This document shows, piece after piece, positions 35,430 through 47,014 of a stretch of DNA of 64,000 nt. The number at the start of each line of letters is the position of its first letter. The stretch's first letter is position 1. The stretch covers positions 176,044 to 240,043 of the forward strand of contig CAUYUJ010016690.1 in NCBI GenBank assembly GCA_963575745.1, in the 5' to 3' direction. The position numbers were made by a program, and so were the translations under genes. The notes beneath the pieces are model-generated. The model saw only the letters and a list, made by a program, of their open reading frames with translations, was not told where the DNA came from and made no database searches. This DNA is from Prorocentrum cordatum. Its lineage: Eukaryota; Sar; Dinophyceae; Prorocentrales; Prorocentraceae.

Positions 35430-36540
35430 GAGAGGTAGCTCGCCTGGTCGTTCATCCACTCTTGGAAAGGTGGTAGTGGAATGCTTACGTTCTCGTCGTC
35501 GAACTTCTCCTGAGCGCGCGGGCCCTTCAACTTCGCAGGGCCCGCGGGCGCGCCGCATCGCTTGATGTTGGTCTTCTAGATGTAGGCCAGGTCGGCAATG
35601 ATTGGGCAGTGGTCCTCGTCGTCTTGACGGGCACCTGAGTCGCCGAGGACCTCCATGTACCCGAAGGTCGGCTCTTGTCAGCATAGTAAGCAAACGTAGT
35701 CGATTCGCTGTTTGATGTTGTTTCCAACATAAGTACGACTGGGCCCATGCGTCTCGATGGCGGCGCCGGCGGCGAAAAGGTTGCGCTGCTGCAGGTAGGC
35801 GTGGAAGTGTTTACCTCATTATTCTCCTCTGGTTGGCCTTCATCTCCTACATGAGGAGAGGCATTACTGCCGGCAGTGCCACGGGCATCGACGGGGGCGA
35901 TGTCGCCGTCGTACTTGTCCATCTCAGCGCTGGTAGGTCGTCAGCATGTGAGCGTAGTGCACGCGCGACCACCATGGTTCGCTTGAACCCAGGTGTTGTA
36001 CACTTGACGATAAGTAGTCGAGGAGTCTGGGTCGTTTTTCTTCAGTGGTTGGATTTCAAAGAGAGTTGTTTACCGTTGTCGTCGTGATAAAGGAGATGCG
36101 CGTTGACACGCAAGGATTGCGCGCGTCGTGCCCGCTGGACATGATAGCGCACTGGTCAGCGGAATGGCCCCCCCGCGGCAGTCTCGACCCCTGCGCCCCG
36201 ACGACGCGTGCATTTATGTCGGGGAGCTTTTGCCGGATGATTGTAATTATGGCTATATGTTTCTTTTTGTCGCGCCCCTGCTCTTCTGGGATATTAGGAA
36301 CTCGCTGTCGTATCTGAATGAGGTATTGTTGCGTGCTCCGATGCTTCCCTGGTGCATATGGCATTGTTCGTCTGTGGCGGTAATAACCAGGGCCCATGCG
36401 TCTCGGGTTGAGTCGCGCTGGCGCGTGCCATTTGTGCGCAGGCGCCACCCTTTGACCTGCTGAAGGGGTCGAGGCGGGCACGGCTCGAGCGCCGCGGCGG
36501 CGGCGGGGTGGAGGCCGGGAGCGCGAGCGAGGTCATGTTG
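35430..36540 (-). pseudogene. Endonuclease (EEP/APE-type) domain of the retroelement
   Basis: The C-terminal half is clearest: THGPSRTYVGNNIKQRIDYV and DEDHCPIIADL match the DY and the SDH-like catalytic end of endonuclease/exonuclease/phosphatase domains. TGA at 35678-35680 and TAG at 35576-35578 interrupt an otherwise continuous frame that leads on to KLKGPRAQEKF and the linker. The N-terminal half (36.0-36.5 kb; VKGWRLRT, DAWALVITA) is scattered over frames. Confidence 0.55.
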
Positions 36541-37503
36541 GCGCTAGAGGGGGGGGGTAGGTAGGCCGCTATCGGCTCCGTCGGAAGGAAAGGAACTAAG
36601 ACTGCAAAGCCCCCTCCGCGTTGTGTATCTCGAGGGAGATTGGTTCATTCATAGGCACGTCGGTCTGTAGATGCAGTGCCCTCTGCGTCGATGCCCAGAT
36701 CACCTCGCACGGAGCCCGAGCTGCCGTCGCGCGGCGGGTCGCAATTGGTGGAAACGGGCGCTGCGAGGTCGATGGCTGCCCCGCCACCCCTCTCCACGGC
36801 CAGGGTTGCGGAGCATCCTCTGGCTCCCCCGAGGTTAGCTACTGCTGACGGTGGCTCGGTTTCCCTGCTGGCACGCGCACTCACTACGCGGCTGCATGGG
36901 TCGCCCGAGGAAACGCATCGTCGTTTGCCTGTGCGACACTGGCGGAGCATTGCTGCTCTTTGAATCCCAACTCGGCGCTGGTAGCGGGATCGCGCATTGG
37001 GTCGAGCCCGTCTGGTTCTGTAGCTGATAGCCGCGGTGAAACGAGTCGTCCTGAGTGCGACGTGCCCATCTGTCCCAGTGAGGTGTCAGTGCGTCTAATG
37101 GGTGTAGCTATACTGGCCCGATTGGCCTCAGTGACGGCGGCGCCCCCAATGCCACCGTGCCTCGTCGGTTTTCCCAGGCGCGGTCGCGGGCGCCCCCGTC
37201 GACGCCGCTGCTGTCGGCGTCGTCGCGGTGATCCGCGGGGGCAATGTTCCTTTCGCCCGCCGGGCCCACTGCGCCGCGGCCGTTGTCCGCAAAGAAGCGC
37301 GAGGAGCGCCGCGGCGCCGACCGAAGTCGGCGACGCCCCTCGCGGCGCACCCCGACGGTTGCGCGGTCGACTTCGGCGGCAGCGGCGCTGCTCGGGCAGG
37401 CGGGGCGCCGACGTGAAAGGCCGGTGTTAGTCGGAAGCCCATCAGTGCCATGCACTCCGTCGGCGGCGCGGTCCCCCCCCGTTGGGGATGCGCATGGCGT
37501 CGT

Positions 37504-38076
37504 TTATGCCGCCACTGTTGCTTGAGCAGGTCGTTCCTCTCCGTCTGCTATCGGCGTTGGCGCCTCGCCCCCCTCGAAGCCGCCACGTGGGCCGTGAAAC
37601 TTCTCCGGCCAATTTATGTAGTAGTAGTCGTCGTTTCTCGGCTGCGCTGAGGAAAGCCCCCATGGTTCGACATGGCGGGATCTGCCCTTTGAGCGGCTAA
37701 GGTCGCGGAGCGCGAGCAGTCTCGTCGGCGTCGGGCGCGGCGGCTGCGCGCCGTCTTCCGGCGTAGACCGAGCTACATTGCCATGGCCCTTATCGCGGCA
37801 GCATCCGGCCTTCCGGGCCTGGGCGCCGCTGCCCTCGATGTCGGAGATCTCGGAGTCAGGGGTTGCAACGAGACGGGCGCTTGGGCCAGTTTCTTGCGAT
37901 GTTATTCTTTGCGGCGCCTGCGCGAAGGCGGCAATTGAGTCGGCGCCGCCGCGCCTGAACTGGTTGGCGAGGTCGCGGACGAAGTCTGCTTCGCTTTCCT
38001 TCTGCATTGCGTGGATCTCTGCGCGGGCGCCCTCGAGTTGCCGGGCGCGTCGTTGCACGCGCGCCTCCTGCGACAT
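37504..38076 (-). pseudogene. ORF1-like segment of the retroelement
   Basis: 190-codon minus-strand frame: a helical start (RRARQLEGARAEIHAMQKES), an acidic middle with SEISDIEGSG and a Gly/Pro-rich end. No known domain recognised. 36.6-37.5 kb between this and the endonuclease is Arg/Ala-rich in several frames and unassigned. Confidence 0.45.
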
Positions 38077-38081
38077 GGCGT

Positions 38082-38372
38082 TTATTGTAAGGCTGGCGGA
38101 GAGGGCGCATCGCAGTGCACGCGTTCCGCTCGGAGCTCCGCCGTCGCAGCGCAGGCCGCTTTGTTTTGGTGGGGCTGGGCGACGCGATCACGCTTGTCCT
38201 CGGTCCGCCCTTCCAGTGCGCGGATGACGTCGGTCACGTTCTGGCACTGCTTCTCCCCAGCGTGCGTCATCTGCTTTTGCCCGTAGATTTTGTTCTCGAG
38301 GTAGTTGATGCGTTGCTCTGAAAGGTGGTAGCCGCGTTGGATGCGCTTGCGGGCATGGCCCTCGATGCCCAC
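38082..38372 (-). pseudogene. ORF1-like coiled-coil segment
   Basis: Minus-strand frame with heptad-like SEQRINYLENKI and EKQCQNVTDVIRALEGRTED, typical of the coiled coil of LINE ORF1 proteins. It is in a different frame from its neighbours at 38483 and 37504. Confidence 0.45.
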
Positions 38373-38482
38373 GCGCTCGGATTTCGCTGCTACGAGTGCT
38401 CGCGCGCGCTGTTGCGCGCGATGCTAATGCGCTGTATGTTTTATATGTCGTAAGCCGTCGATGATGATACGTTGTTGGTGCT

Positions 38483-38961
38483 CTAGGAGCTGGATGGCTT
38501 CATCTCCCCCTTCAAAGCACTTCTCGAGGCTGTTGCGTTGCATTTGACGATCGTATCCGCGACTCGCGGCTGCCGCGGTCGACGCACATGAAGTCGCATT
38601 TCTTCCAAAAAGTTAATTGCATGCACTCGCTGGCGGCAGCTGTCCTTGAGTAGTTCTCGTAGCATTGCCTTGATTATTGGGAGATCTTGTTGTTCTGGCC
38701 GACGGACTGGCGCATGGTGTCATTAGCTTCGCGGAGCTCGTTTTTGAGGTTCTCAATGATGGTGCTGTTTGTCCTGGTCTTGTGCGCGCTGTGCTCTGCG
38801 ATCTTTTCGGTCGCTTTCCTGACGTGGTAGATATCCTTCTTGTGCTCTTCCACTTGGTCGTGCTCGAAACGCTGGAATTTGCTGTGTTTTTTCTCGCGCT
38901 TGCAGTGGGTTTTCCTTCGCTTCCTCGAGCTGGTTGACGATGGCTTCTTGCCGTGCGACAT
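38483..38961 (-). pseudogene. ORF1-like coiled-coil segments (two frames)
   Basis: 38674-38961 is very basic, then helical (RKATEKIAEHSA, IIENLKNELREANDTMRQSV). 38483-38665 continues in another frame with RELLKDSCRQRVHAINFLEE. They read as one broken coiled-coil protein. Confidence 0.45.
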
Positions 38962-39434
38962 GACTTCGTTGTATTTCAGCTTACTGCTGTGTTTCTTGAA
39001 GTTGTTGTCGCAGATCGTTGACGGCTCATGCCTCCGCAGTCATTGGAGTCGCCGGCGATGCTGGCGACGTTCCTCCAACGCATCTTTGGCGCCGATTACC
39101 GACGTGGGGCGCGGGAGCGTCGGAACGCGGTTGCTTCGCGCGCCTCTTGGGCGACGTCGCTGATTCGGCGTCTCCATCCGAGTCGGCCCCCCTGATGCTG
39201 TCGCGAGGTCTTCGGGGCCAGCGATGTCGATCTCCCAAGTTTGTAGATGTTTGCCGTAGTTCCTCCAACGTTTGTCAGGAGGAGAAAAAACACACAGACA
39301 CAATTAATCGTCGGTTCCCCAGAAAATATGGGAAAATATGGGAAGTGGGGGGGAAGACAAAAACCCAGAAAATATGGGAAACTATGGGGAATATGTTTAT
39401 TTGTGTGTATTTATGTGTGTGTCCTGGGGCCCCT

Positions 39435-40240
39435 TCAGTTTGTTGCGCGCCGCCCATCTGGTCGATCGACAGCGACGTCGATCATGCTCTCAACCTCTCG
39501 CCGCTGATCCTCTGCGTCGCGTGAGTACAGCAGCACGGACGTTTGCGGTCGGATCTCGGCGACGATGCCGTGAGTGTCGCAGTCGTCGCTGGCGTGCCTC
39601 TGGATGGCGGCGATGGGGTAGGCGACGTCTGCCTTGCAGTTCTTGCGGTGTTCCTTGTCGCGGTCGAAGCGGGGCATTGGTGGCGGTTTCTTCCAGCGTT
39701 GCTGTCTCCTGGCTTCCGTGGGGGCACTGTTGGCAACCGTCTCTCCTCTCTTCTCTTGTCTGGCGTCGCTTTCGTGCTTGCTGCTGGTGCTGTCGCTGCC
39801 CCATGGAGCTCCCGCTGCCCGCGCCTCGAGTGTCGTCGCGGCTGCGGGCGCGCCACTGTGTCCGAGGGGGTTTTGACGAGTCCCCGCGGCGTAGCTGGCG
39901 TCGGTGCTGGCACTGCTGCGGATGCCACTGCTTGTCGTGGTAGCTGCCGACGGGAGTCTGAGCCATCTTGGGCGCCATGGTGGCGTCGGGTGGTCGAGGT
40001 GGTTGCTCAGCGCTGTGGTGGTCAGCGAGAAGTTGGCGTGTTCGGTCGAGGCGCAGTAGTACTCGTGCGTCTGCGCGTTCTCGTCGTAGTCGTCTGTGCC
40101 GGGCAGGGCTGCGCCAGCGCGTTGAAGACGTCGCGGTAGAGGTAGAGCAGGAAGTTTATGCCGAGCAGGAAGCCGATGTCGAGGTAGAGGAGGAAGGCGA
40201 TGTCGCAGGCCGATGTGAGCGATGAAGTTGACGCAGTCAC
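39435..40240 (-). pseudogene. N-terminal ORF of the retroelement, function unknown
   Basis: A minus-strand frame stays open from about 40150 to its stop at 39435. It has TDDYDENAQTHEYYCASTE near the start, a Ser/Thr/Ala-rich middle, then RFDRDKEHRKNCKADVAYP and IVAEIRPQTSVLLYSRDAED. No start Met is obvious. A repeated AAAATATGGGAAA element lies at 39325-39395, between this and the coiled-coil pieces. Confidence 0.5.
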
Positions 40241-40398
40241 GGTCCTTGGAGGGATATCGCGGGCCTGATGGGGATCAGAATGGATGCGTGGTAAAGTCAT
40301 GTTTGATATAGGGAGCGCGGCCGCGCTCGGCGTGGCCTCGGGGGACCTCGGGGCCCCAGCGCCCTCCTCCACCTCCCCCTCCCCCCCCCTCGTCCTCA

Positions 40399-40455
40399 TC
40401 GAGGGCCCAGGCATCGGGGAACGAACAAAAATGCACGAGCATAAAACTTTGGAGG
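40399..40455 (+). repeat. 55-bp dispersed repeat, second copy
   Basis: Partner of 26450-26505; both lie close to microsatellite or purine-rich tracts. Confidence 0.7.
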
Positions 40456-40667
40456 TCCGCGCGGACCTCCATGAGTTTGCGGCTGCGGCACGATCGGTTC
40501 TCCACAGACACCGGCAGGGCGGGGAGGCGTTCCTCGCGTCCGCGGGTCGTCGCGACGCAGGCGCGCGCGATTCGGCAGGGGGAGACGGGAGGGGCAGAAG
40601 GAAGGAGGGCTGGAGGCTGAGCGGGAGGATCCCGAGAACGAGGACGAGGGGGGGGACGATCGGGCAT

Positions 40668-40762
40668 TGTCAGAAACGCCCCTGGCCCAAGGTGCCCGCA
40701 GGATGTCCACGGAGGCCACCACGGCCTCCAGAGCACCCCCCCTCGAGGTCCAGAGGGCCCTA
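40668..40762 (+). repeat. Dispersed repeat family C, copy 2
   Basis: Shares TGGCCCAAGGTGCCC and CCACGGCCTCCAGAGCACCC with 46012-46080 and 1490-1575. Confidence 0.65.
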
Positions 40763-40817
40763 TGGGGCTGCAAAGTACGGAAGACAGGCTGGGGGCACGT
40801 TTGGCCAGGGGTCTTCC

Positions 40818-40975
40818 TTCTCCTCCTTTTCCTCCTCCTCCTCCTCCTCCTCCTCCTCCTCCTCCTCCTCCTCCTGTTCCTCCTCCTCCTCCTGGTCCTT
40901 CTCCTCCTCCCCCTCCTCCTTGTCCTCCTCCTCCTCATCGTCCTCCTCCTACTCATCCTCCTCTTCGTCCTCATC
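40818..40975. repeat. CTC microsatellite
   Basis: CTC triplets with GTT, GTC and ATC interruptions. A GA dinucleotide run follows at 41136-41160. Confidence 0.95.
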
Positions 40976-41459
40976 CCACCTTCTAGCAACCTCCGAGACG
41001 AGGGCGAAGATGAGGACCACGACGACGACGACGACGACGAGGTGGCCGAGGACAGAGGACGGTGCCGGAAGTGGATCGGGGGCGCTCTGCTTAGATGCTT
41101 GGCATCTGGGGGCCGAGTGGAAGGCCTCGGGGCCGTCAAGAGAGAGAGAGAGAGAGAGAGCTCGGGGCGAGGATTGGCCCTGGGGAAGAGGTCTGGGAGC
41201 CTGCACTCGGGGGCGGCAGAGAGGGGGGTGATGGCTAGGGGGGGTAGGTGTCATGGCTTGGGCCATGATACTTTTCTCTAGGTTTTATGTGGCGCCTCTT
41301 CGTATTTCATTACGCCCCTGGCCCCCCTTGGGCCGCCGGCCGTACTTGCGCCCCCCCTTTCTTGGACGCCCCCGTCTTGGCCGCCCCCGATGCATTTCGT
41401 CACTAGTGCAAGAGGAGCCCTGTGGCAAGAGAAAGGAGACGACAGGGGGGGGGGGGGGG

Positions 41460-41960
41460 GGAAAGGGAAGGGGGGGGAGGGCGGCGCGCTGGCCCGCCCG
41501 AGGCCCGGCGGGCCTCGGCCCCGGCCTGCCGCGGCGGCCGCAGCCCGGCCCCGCGCGGCGCCAGGCCCCCGCCCGCGCGGGCCAGGCCGCCGCCGTAGCC
41601 GCGCAAGCGGCGCGCAAGCGGCCGCCGCCGCGTCCTCCGCGTGCTGCCGCTCGCCGCGGTCCGCGGCCTCCGCGGCGAACTGCAGGAGGGCGACCGCAGC
41701 CTCCTACCCGGGGGGAAGGGCCGCAGCGCCTCTGCCTGCGCGCGCAGCTCCCCCGCGCGCGCGGCCGCAGCTGCCGTGTTGGCGCCCGGCTGCGCCCCCG
41801 TCGCCTGCTGCTGGTCGCAGCGGGCCGGCCTGCGCGTTTCCGTCGCCTGCTGCCGGGCGCAGCGGGCCGGCTTGCGCGCTTCTGTCACCTGGTGCTGCGG
41901 GCCAGGTCCCGTTCCGTCGCCTGCTGCGGGTCGCAGCGGGCCGGGGCTGCCTGGGGCGGC
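41460..41960 (-). other. Very GC-rich tract, possible Ala/Arg-rich exon
   Basis: Over 75 percent GC. On the minus strand, an AG-preceded segment near 41690 reads EAAVALLQFAAEAADRGERQ, which looks helical, and about 41800-41960 is a tandem repeat of a block near CGCAGCGGGCCGG. I cannot decide between a real Ala-rich exon and GC-rich non-coding DNA. Confidence 0.25.
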
Positions 41961-42049
41961 GTCGCGGGATGTCCCCGAGGACAGGCATTTCACCCTGGAT
42001 AGTTTGCTTGACAGCTGAAGGGCACAGGAAGGGCCTCATTACCAGAACG

Positions 42050-42380
42050 AGGAGGAGAAGGAGAGAGAATGACGAGGAGGAAGGGGAGGAGAGGAAGGGG
42101 TCGAGGAGGGAGGAGGGAGGCGGGGGTGGTGCAAGAGGAGGCGGCGGAAGGACGAGGAGGAGGCGGAGGAGGAGGAGCAGGAGAAGGGGGGGGGTATGGA
42201 AGGGGAGGAGAAGGAAGAGCAGTGAGAGGGGGAGGACGGAAGGTCTGCGTTCCGAGGAGACGCCACGGTCCGCAGTGATTCAGGGGGGAGGGACGAGCTG
42301 GAGAAGGAGGAGGAGGAAGAACGGAGGAGGATGCATGGGGGAGGAGGAGGGATGGAAGGAGAGAGGGGGGAGAGGAGAGA
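42050..42380. repeat. Purine-rich GGA tract
   Basis: Imperfect GGA/GGGA repeats, ending before a family B element. Confidence 0.8.
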
Positions 42381-42598
42381 ATGGAGGATGGAGGTGCGCA
42401 CGTGTCCCATCTGACATCCTGCTCCTCTCTCCCTCACTTCTTTGCCTTCCGTTGAATCCCTTTCTATCCGCCGACCAGGGTGGCCTGGCGGATCTTGATC
42501 CCAAACTGGCAGTTGCAGGATTTGACCCAACGTTTGCCGCGCAACCGAAGAATGGGGCGTTGCACAATGGAGGAGCAGGAGGAGGAGGAGGAGGAGGA

Positions 42599-43262
42599 CC
42601 AGTGTAACCCCAAGACTCATCAACGATGTTGAAATAAACCCTCCCTCCAAGTTACCTCTTCACAAGCCCTTACAAGTTTCATTTCCACTGAGGGAGCTAC
42701 CTCGTTGGGAGAACCGTTTGAAGACCCTGAAGCGTGCCCAAACACCATTACCGGGACTTCAACACCCCGAATCAACATAATTGTTGCGCTTTCACGTTCC
42801 TGAGTCCTTCCACAGCACCCTTTCTGAAACGTTCACCGTGGGAATCCGTAAAACTCTTGCCAATGTTTAAGACGAGTGATCGCGGCGCTAAGGCAATAGC
42901 CACATGTTGTAAAGGGACTGCCCTCAATCCGAGAAACTCTTGCAAATTCTGAGAACGAATGTGCGCGACGCTGAGGCGAGAGCCACAGTTTGAAAACGAA
43001 CCGCCCTCGATCCGTTAAATGTGTTCAAATGTCCAAAACGAACACGCGCGGCGTTAAGGCGAGAGCCACATGTTGGAAACAGCTCGCCCTCAAACCGTGA
43101 AGCACTTGCAAGTTGTTGATACGCACATGCGCGGCGCTAAGGCGGGAGCCACATTTTAGAAGCGGCCCGCCCTCTATCTTTGAAAGTGTTGTTCATGTTT
43201 GAGCTTCAGTGTCAAGACGCCCGGCCCGCCTTTTCGACCGGCCTCGGGGTGCGACAGGGAGG
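42599..43262 (+). mobile_element. Dispersed element family B, copy 3 (most complete)
   Basis: Collinear with 10777-11450 and flanked by GGA tracts on both sides. The 3' half contains four consecutive units of exactly 83 bp starting at 42845, 42928, 43011 and 43094. Each unit has GCGAGAGCCACA (or variant) and CGCCCTC. It ends at GGCCTCGGGGTGCGACAGGG. No ORF. Confidence 0.8.
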
Positions 43263-43282
43263 GGTTGTTTATAAGGAAAAGG

Positions 43283-43383
43283 AAAAGGAAAGGAGGAGGA
43301 GGAGGAGGAGGAGGAGGACGAGGAGGCGGATGAGATGAGGAGGGAGGAGGAGGAGGAGGAGGAGGAGGAGGAGGAGGAGGAGC
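43283..43383. repeat. GGA microsatellite
   Basis: GGA triplets with a short interruption near 43320. Confidence 0.95.
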
Positions 43384-43616
43384 AGAGACACCAGCGGGGA
43401 TATTGCAGCGACGAGGCAAGAATACGATCCAGAAGTGCTGCCCGCGCCGGAGCGAGAGCGCTCCTGGACGACGGGAGCCGCGCACCGATCCTGGACTGTG
43501 TGGCCGCGTTGCGGCAGGAGCCCCAGCGCGGGCCTCCGCAGGGGGCTCGGGAGTGCCCGGCCCTCTGCGAGGTTGTCGAAGCCTTCCCCGCACAGCCAAC
43601 CCGCACGATGAGCACG

Positions 43617-43734
43617 GGCATCCTTCCCGAGGGTGCCCTTTGCATCCTTGCCTCCTCGGTCCATGCTGGGCCACTCTCGCTGGCCGCGCTCCGCTCGAGA
43701 AGCGCTTCGGAATGGGAGTCCGAGGCCCCTGCAA
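43617..43734 (+). repeat. Dispersed repeat family D, copy 2
   Basis: Collinear with 24334-24448, including CTCGGTCCATGCTGGG and CGCTCGAGAAGCGCTTCG. Confidence 0.65.
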
Positions 43735-43782
43735 CCTCATCGCTCATGCTTCTGATGCGGGCCGACTGTAGAGACAGAAAAC

Positions 43783-44190
43783 CTCTCAGAAGGCCAGAGG
43801 GTTCCTGAGACGCGCCGCCGCCTTCTGAGAAGGCCTTCCCTTCTCATTTCCCCCCCCCCCCCCCATCGCTTGCTGCCAGCAGTAGCCAGGCAGACGCCCG
43901 ACTGAATTCGCGTGATACTCTCGCGTGCGGAGTTGAGGCTTCCCCCGATGTGCCCACGCGGGCCCGCTCCAGCGTGGACGTCCACGCGCCAAAAACCACC
44001 TGCGGCACGCATTGGGGGAGCTAACGCCTTTTCTGAAGGTTCGGAAGTCCCCTTGCCTTCTGAAAAGTTTCCCCAGCTTCCCCCGAAGATACGAAAAACT
44101 TCTCAGAAGGCCAGAGGGCCTCTGAGAAGCGCGGCGCCCTTTGAGCAGGCCTCCCCGTTCTCACCTGCCATCCCTCGCTCGCCGCGGATG
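43783..44190. repeat. Duplicated 90-bp segment
   Basis: CTTCTCAGAAGGCCAGAGGG or CTCTCAGAAGGCCAGAGGG starts near 43783 and 44098, with matching TGAGAAGCGCG and AGGCCT(T/C)CCC blocks. Otherwise no gene in 43740-44340. Confidence 0.5.
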
Positions 44191-44350
44191 TGTGCTTGTG
44201 TTTCGGTAGCAGAGCTTTTTCTATACCCTCGTAATTCCGCTGTCACAGCGCTCTAGCGTCGATCAGCGTGTGGGAATCGGTGACAGTGTCGATCCGTAAA
44301 AGCCAACAAGATGGTATGGGAAGCTCCCCATGGGTAGCCCCCGAAGTGTG

Positions 44351-44535
44351 TCAGTGCTGCTCCAGGAGGCTCGTGTGGGCTCTGAGGGTCAGACGGAGGC
44401 GTTCATTCGCGAAGTCCTTCATTTGGGCATCCGTTGGGGCGCATTGGGCGGTAGGGCTCGTATCCCAGGGTGGGGGCATTGAAGGTCCTGACGAGTTCCC
44501 AGAACTTGGCCTGCATCCCGGGGTCATTGACCTTC
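44351..44535 (-). pseudogene. C-terminal exon of an unidentified gene, one-base frame break
   Basis: After CCTCCAG at 44536-44542 the minus strand reads NDPGMQAKFWELVRTFNAP, then YEPYRPMRP, then after a one-base shift DAQMKDFANERLRLTLRAH and SLLEQH before TGA at 44351. Codon content is convincingly protein-like. I found no upstream exon in 44540-45230 and do not recognise the protein. Confidence 0.45.
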
Positions 44536-45229
44536 CTGGAGGCGATTCGTGGCCGAGCCAATTTGCACCGAGGTATACCCTTACCCCCCTGTCTGAATCG
44601 CAGCATCTACTTGGACTGCTGACTGGTCCTCCACTGCATTCGCGAAATTGATTCTCGCATCGAGACAGGTGTATAACTATGCAATCGATCTGCATGTGTG
44701 TTTTCCCGTCGGCACTCGTCCTTGTATACTCTGGTACGCCATGAGACGGACGCAGGGAGGAAGGTAGAGGGGACCAAAAGCGCATGCTCGCGACACACAT
44801 CATGCAAGGGCTGTCCTGGAAAGTCCTCCTCCAGTCCGTCCGCACACAGCACCTGTTCCGAAGGAGCCGACCCCATCTCGGCGTTAGTACCACACAGGAT
44901 ATGACAAGCTCAGCGCCTGGCCAGAGCGAACGGCAGAGCAGCTTGTTGGTGCCCGCCCACCAATCACGAACGCTCACCAATGCTGGGCGGGACCAGAGAA
45001 GGAGCAGCAGCAGGGCCCTCGTCCCGCCGCGCGACCCGAGGGCGGGGTCGGCGGCCCCGCCGAGTGAGCCGGGCGCGCCACGGGAGCTCCGAGCTCCCGC
45101 CTCCGAGCATTAATTCGGACAGCGCCGGCCGCCATCCCCGGCGCAGGAGCTTTCACCAGCCGTGCGTCTGCGCCCATCTTGGGGGCCTGCGTGCGGCACC
45201 AGCGGGAGGGGGGAGTGGCCATCAGGGCA

Positions 45230-45600
45230 GGAGCGGAGAGGAAGCGGGAGCCTAAGCGAGAGCAGAGGGAGGAAGATGAGGAGAAGGAGGCGGAGGCGAA
45301 GGAGAGGATGAGGAGGAGGAGGAGGAGGAGGAGGAGGAGGTGGTCAGAGAGAAGGAGAGGAAGAAGAGAGGACAGAAGGAGGAGGAGGAGGAGGAGGAGG
45401 AGGACGGGGAGGGGGAGGAGGAGGAGGAGGAGGAGGAGGAGGAGGAGGAGGAGGAGGAGGAGGAGGTGCGCAGAGATGAAGAGGAGGAGCAGGGGGTCAG
45501 GGACGAGGAGGAGAGGACAGGAGGAGGAGGAGGAGGAGGAGCGCAGGGATGAGGAGGAGGGGGGGTCAGAGATGAGGGAAAGGAGGAGAAGGAGCAGAGC
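45230..45600. repeat. GGA/GAG purine-rich microsatellite
   Basis: Imperfect GGA repeats for about 370 bp. Confidence 0.9.
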
Positions 45601-45609
45601 ACCTGAGGA

Positions 45610-46650
45610 AGGGGCGCGCAGAGATGACTCGGAAGCAGACGGCCATCGCGAAGACAGCCAGAAAAGATGCGGCGCGACGGTTTGCTAGGGGGTCTGGGAG
45701 GGGTGGGCGAGCCAGGGGGGTGGTCCGTCCTCGAGTTCATCATCCATCACATGCTCAGTCGTCTCTCCAAGCGCTCAGGGAACATACGTTTGATTTCGGC
45801 TTTCACAGTTGGCAAGCTGACTGCAGACGTATATAAAGCGGAGCTTGACGATGAAATAAGAGCCATTCGCTACTCAGAAGCAGAAGTCTCTTGCCGCACC
45901 TTATACAATCCGCCTGTGGCACAAAACTGTGGATCCGATATTGCGGTCTAGGGGCCACGTTCCCGGCTCCCATTTTCCCTTCCTTTTTCTCTCTTCGTCG
46001 GCTGTTGCTAGAAGTGTCCCTGGCCGAAGGTGCCCCCAGGATTTCCAAGGAGGCCGCCACGGCCTCCAGAGTACCCCCCCTCCACGCCACCGGAACCCAC
46101 GCCACCGGACACCCCCCCCTCCCCTCCCCCTACCCCGGCAGAGCCACCCCGGTCACCCCCTCCCCCCTTCAACTCACACGCCGGATCGGCGGACTAAAGC
46201 ACCCCAGAAGGAGATCCGCATGAAAGACTCCTTGGTGAAAGGGTCTACCGTGGAGACCCCGTACAAAAAAGAGCCCTTACTGAAGAGTCCTTGTTACGGG
46301 AGCGGCACTGGGGATTTTTCAGCAAGAGATGGTTACAGAGGAAGTTTTAGTGAGGAGTCAATCCTAAGGAGCACATGCACAATTCCCTAGCAGCTATGAT
46401 TGAAGAGCCTGTAAATAAAAGTCTGTACGAAGGATCCACGAGGCAAGAGTTACTGTTAAGGAAGCGTTGATGAAGAATCCTGTCTAAGGAAAACCTTTGG
46501 ACCTTCGTGTGGATTCGTGAGTTAGGATCGTCAGTAAAGTAGCACGCACAGAAAACGTTCACCAATGAATCCTTCATGGGAGGATCGTCAATAGCCTTAT
46601 AGGGGAGTCGTTCGAACATAATCACTTATTAAGGAGTACTGTCTAAGGAC
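45610..46650. other. No supported gene; family C repeat at 46012-46080
   Basis: 46012-46080 is family C copy 3. The lower-GC stretch 46190-46650 contains loosely repeated words such as GAAGAGTCC and TCTAAGG, suggesting a decayed short repeat. Short open frames are not convincing. Confidence 0.45.
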
Positions 46651-46656
46651 TCATGG

Positions 46657-46757
46657 GGCCGCACATTGTTGCACATATACATATACATCTACATGCACAT
46701 GTACTGTACATGTGTATGCATATATATGTGTGTATGCATATATGTGTGTATTAGTTG
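46657..46757. repeat. AT-rich palindromic TATATG/CATG tract
   Basis: CACATGTACTGTACATGTG forms a palindrome inside alternating ACATAT/TATGTG sequence. Confidence 0.7.
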
Positions 46758-47014
46758 AGACGTCTACGGCGAGTCACCGCCGCCCCCTGCTCATTTGGAA
46801 GCGCCTATGTGGCCAACAGCTGGGCTAGAGCTTGGCCAAGCTATCGGGCCAGTTGTTCCCCGAGTCGGTTTGGAAAGCCTTCGGGGAACGCGTGGGGGGC
46901 AATAGGAGGATCAGGTGAGGGAGGAGGATGATGATTACTAGCCGGCCGCTCTGCGGTTGATCGGGAGTTTCTGTATATAGAAGAATGTGCGTGCGCTTGT
47001 TGGCGAGGGTGATG

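Larger units (their letters stand above)
28015..40240 (-). mobile_element. Decayed LINE-like retroelement with methyltransferase-like and WW domains
   Basis: All convincing coding segments here are on the minus strand and follow a retroelement order: coiled-coil ORF1-like pieces (37.5-40.2 kb), apurinic-type endonuclease (35.6-36.5 kb), linker, reverse transcriptase (33.4-34.6 kb), cysteine-containing tail (32.7-33.2 kb), C5-methyltransferase-like domain (31.7-32.7 kb), further coding (29.9-31.0 kb) and a WW-domain ORF to 28015. Frames change repeatedly and nonsense codons occur, so the copy is not expected to be functional. Plus-strand open frames are antisense. No LTR, primer-binding site, RNase H or integrase was recognised, which argues for a LINE. 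Whether 28-31 kb belongs to the same element is uncertain. Confidence 0.7.

Noticed and set aside
40130-40230. Hydrophobic frame reading FLLYLDIGFLLGINFLLYLY as a membrane segment
   Set aside because: It comes from a short tandem GAGGTAGAGG-type repeat; the neighbouring frame continues better into the ORF downstream.
28015-40240. Plus-strand open frames across the retroelement
   Set aside because: Antisense of minus-strand segments that carry recognisable RT, endonuclease, WW and methyltransferase-like motifs.
45624-45720. Histone H3-like N-terminus (TRKQTAIAKTARK)
   Set aside because: Only a short basic stretch resembles H3; no histone fold sequence follows.
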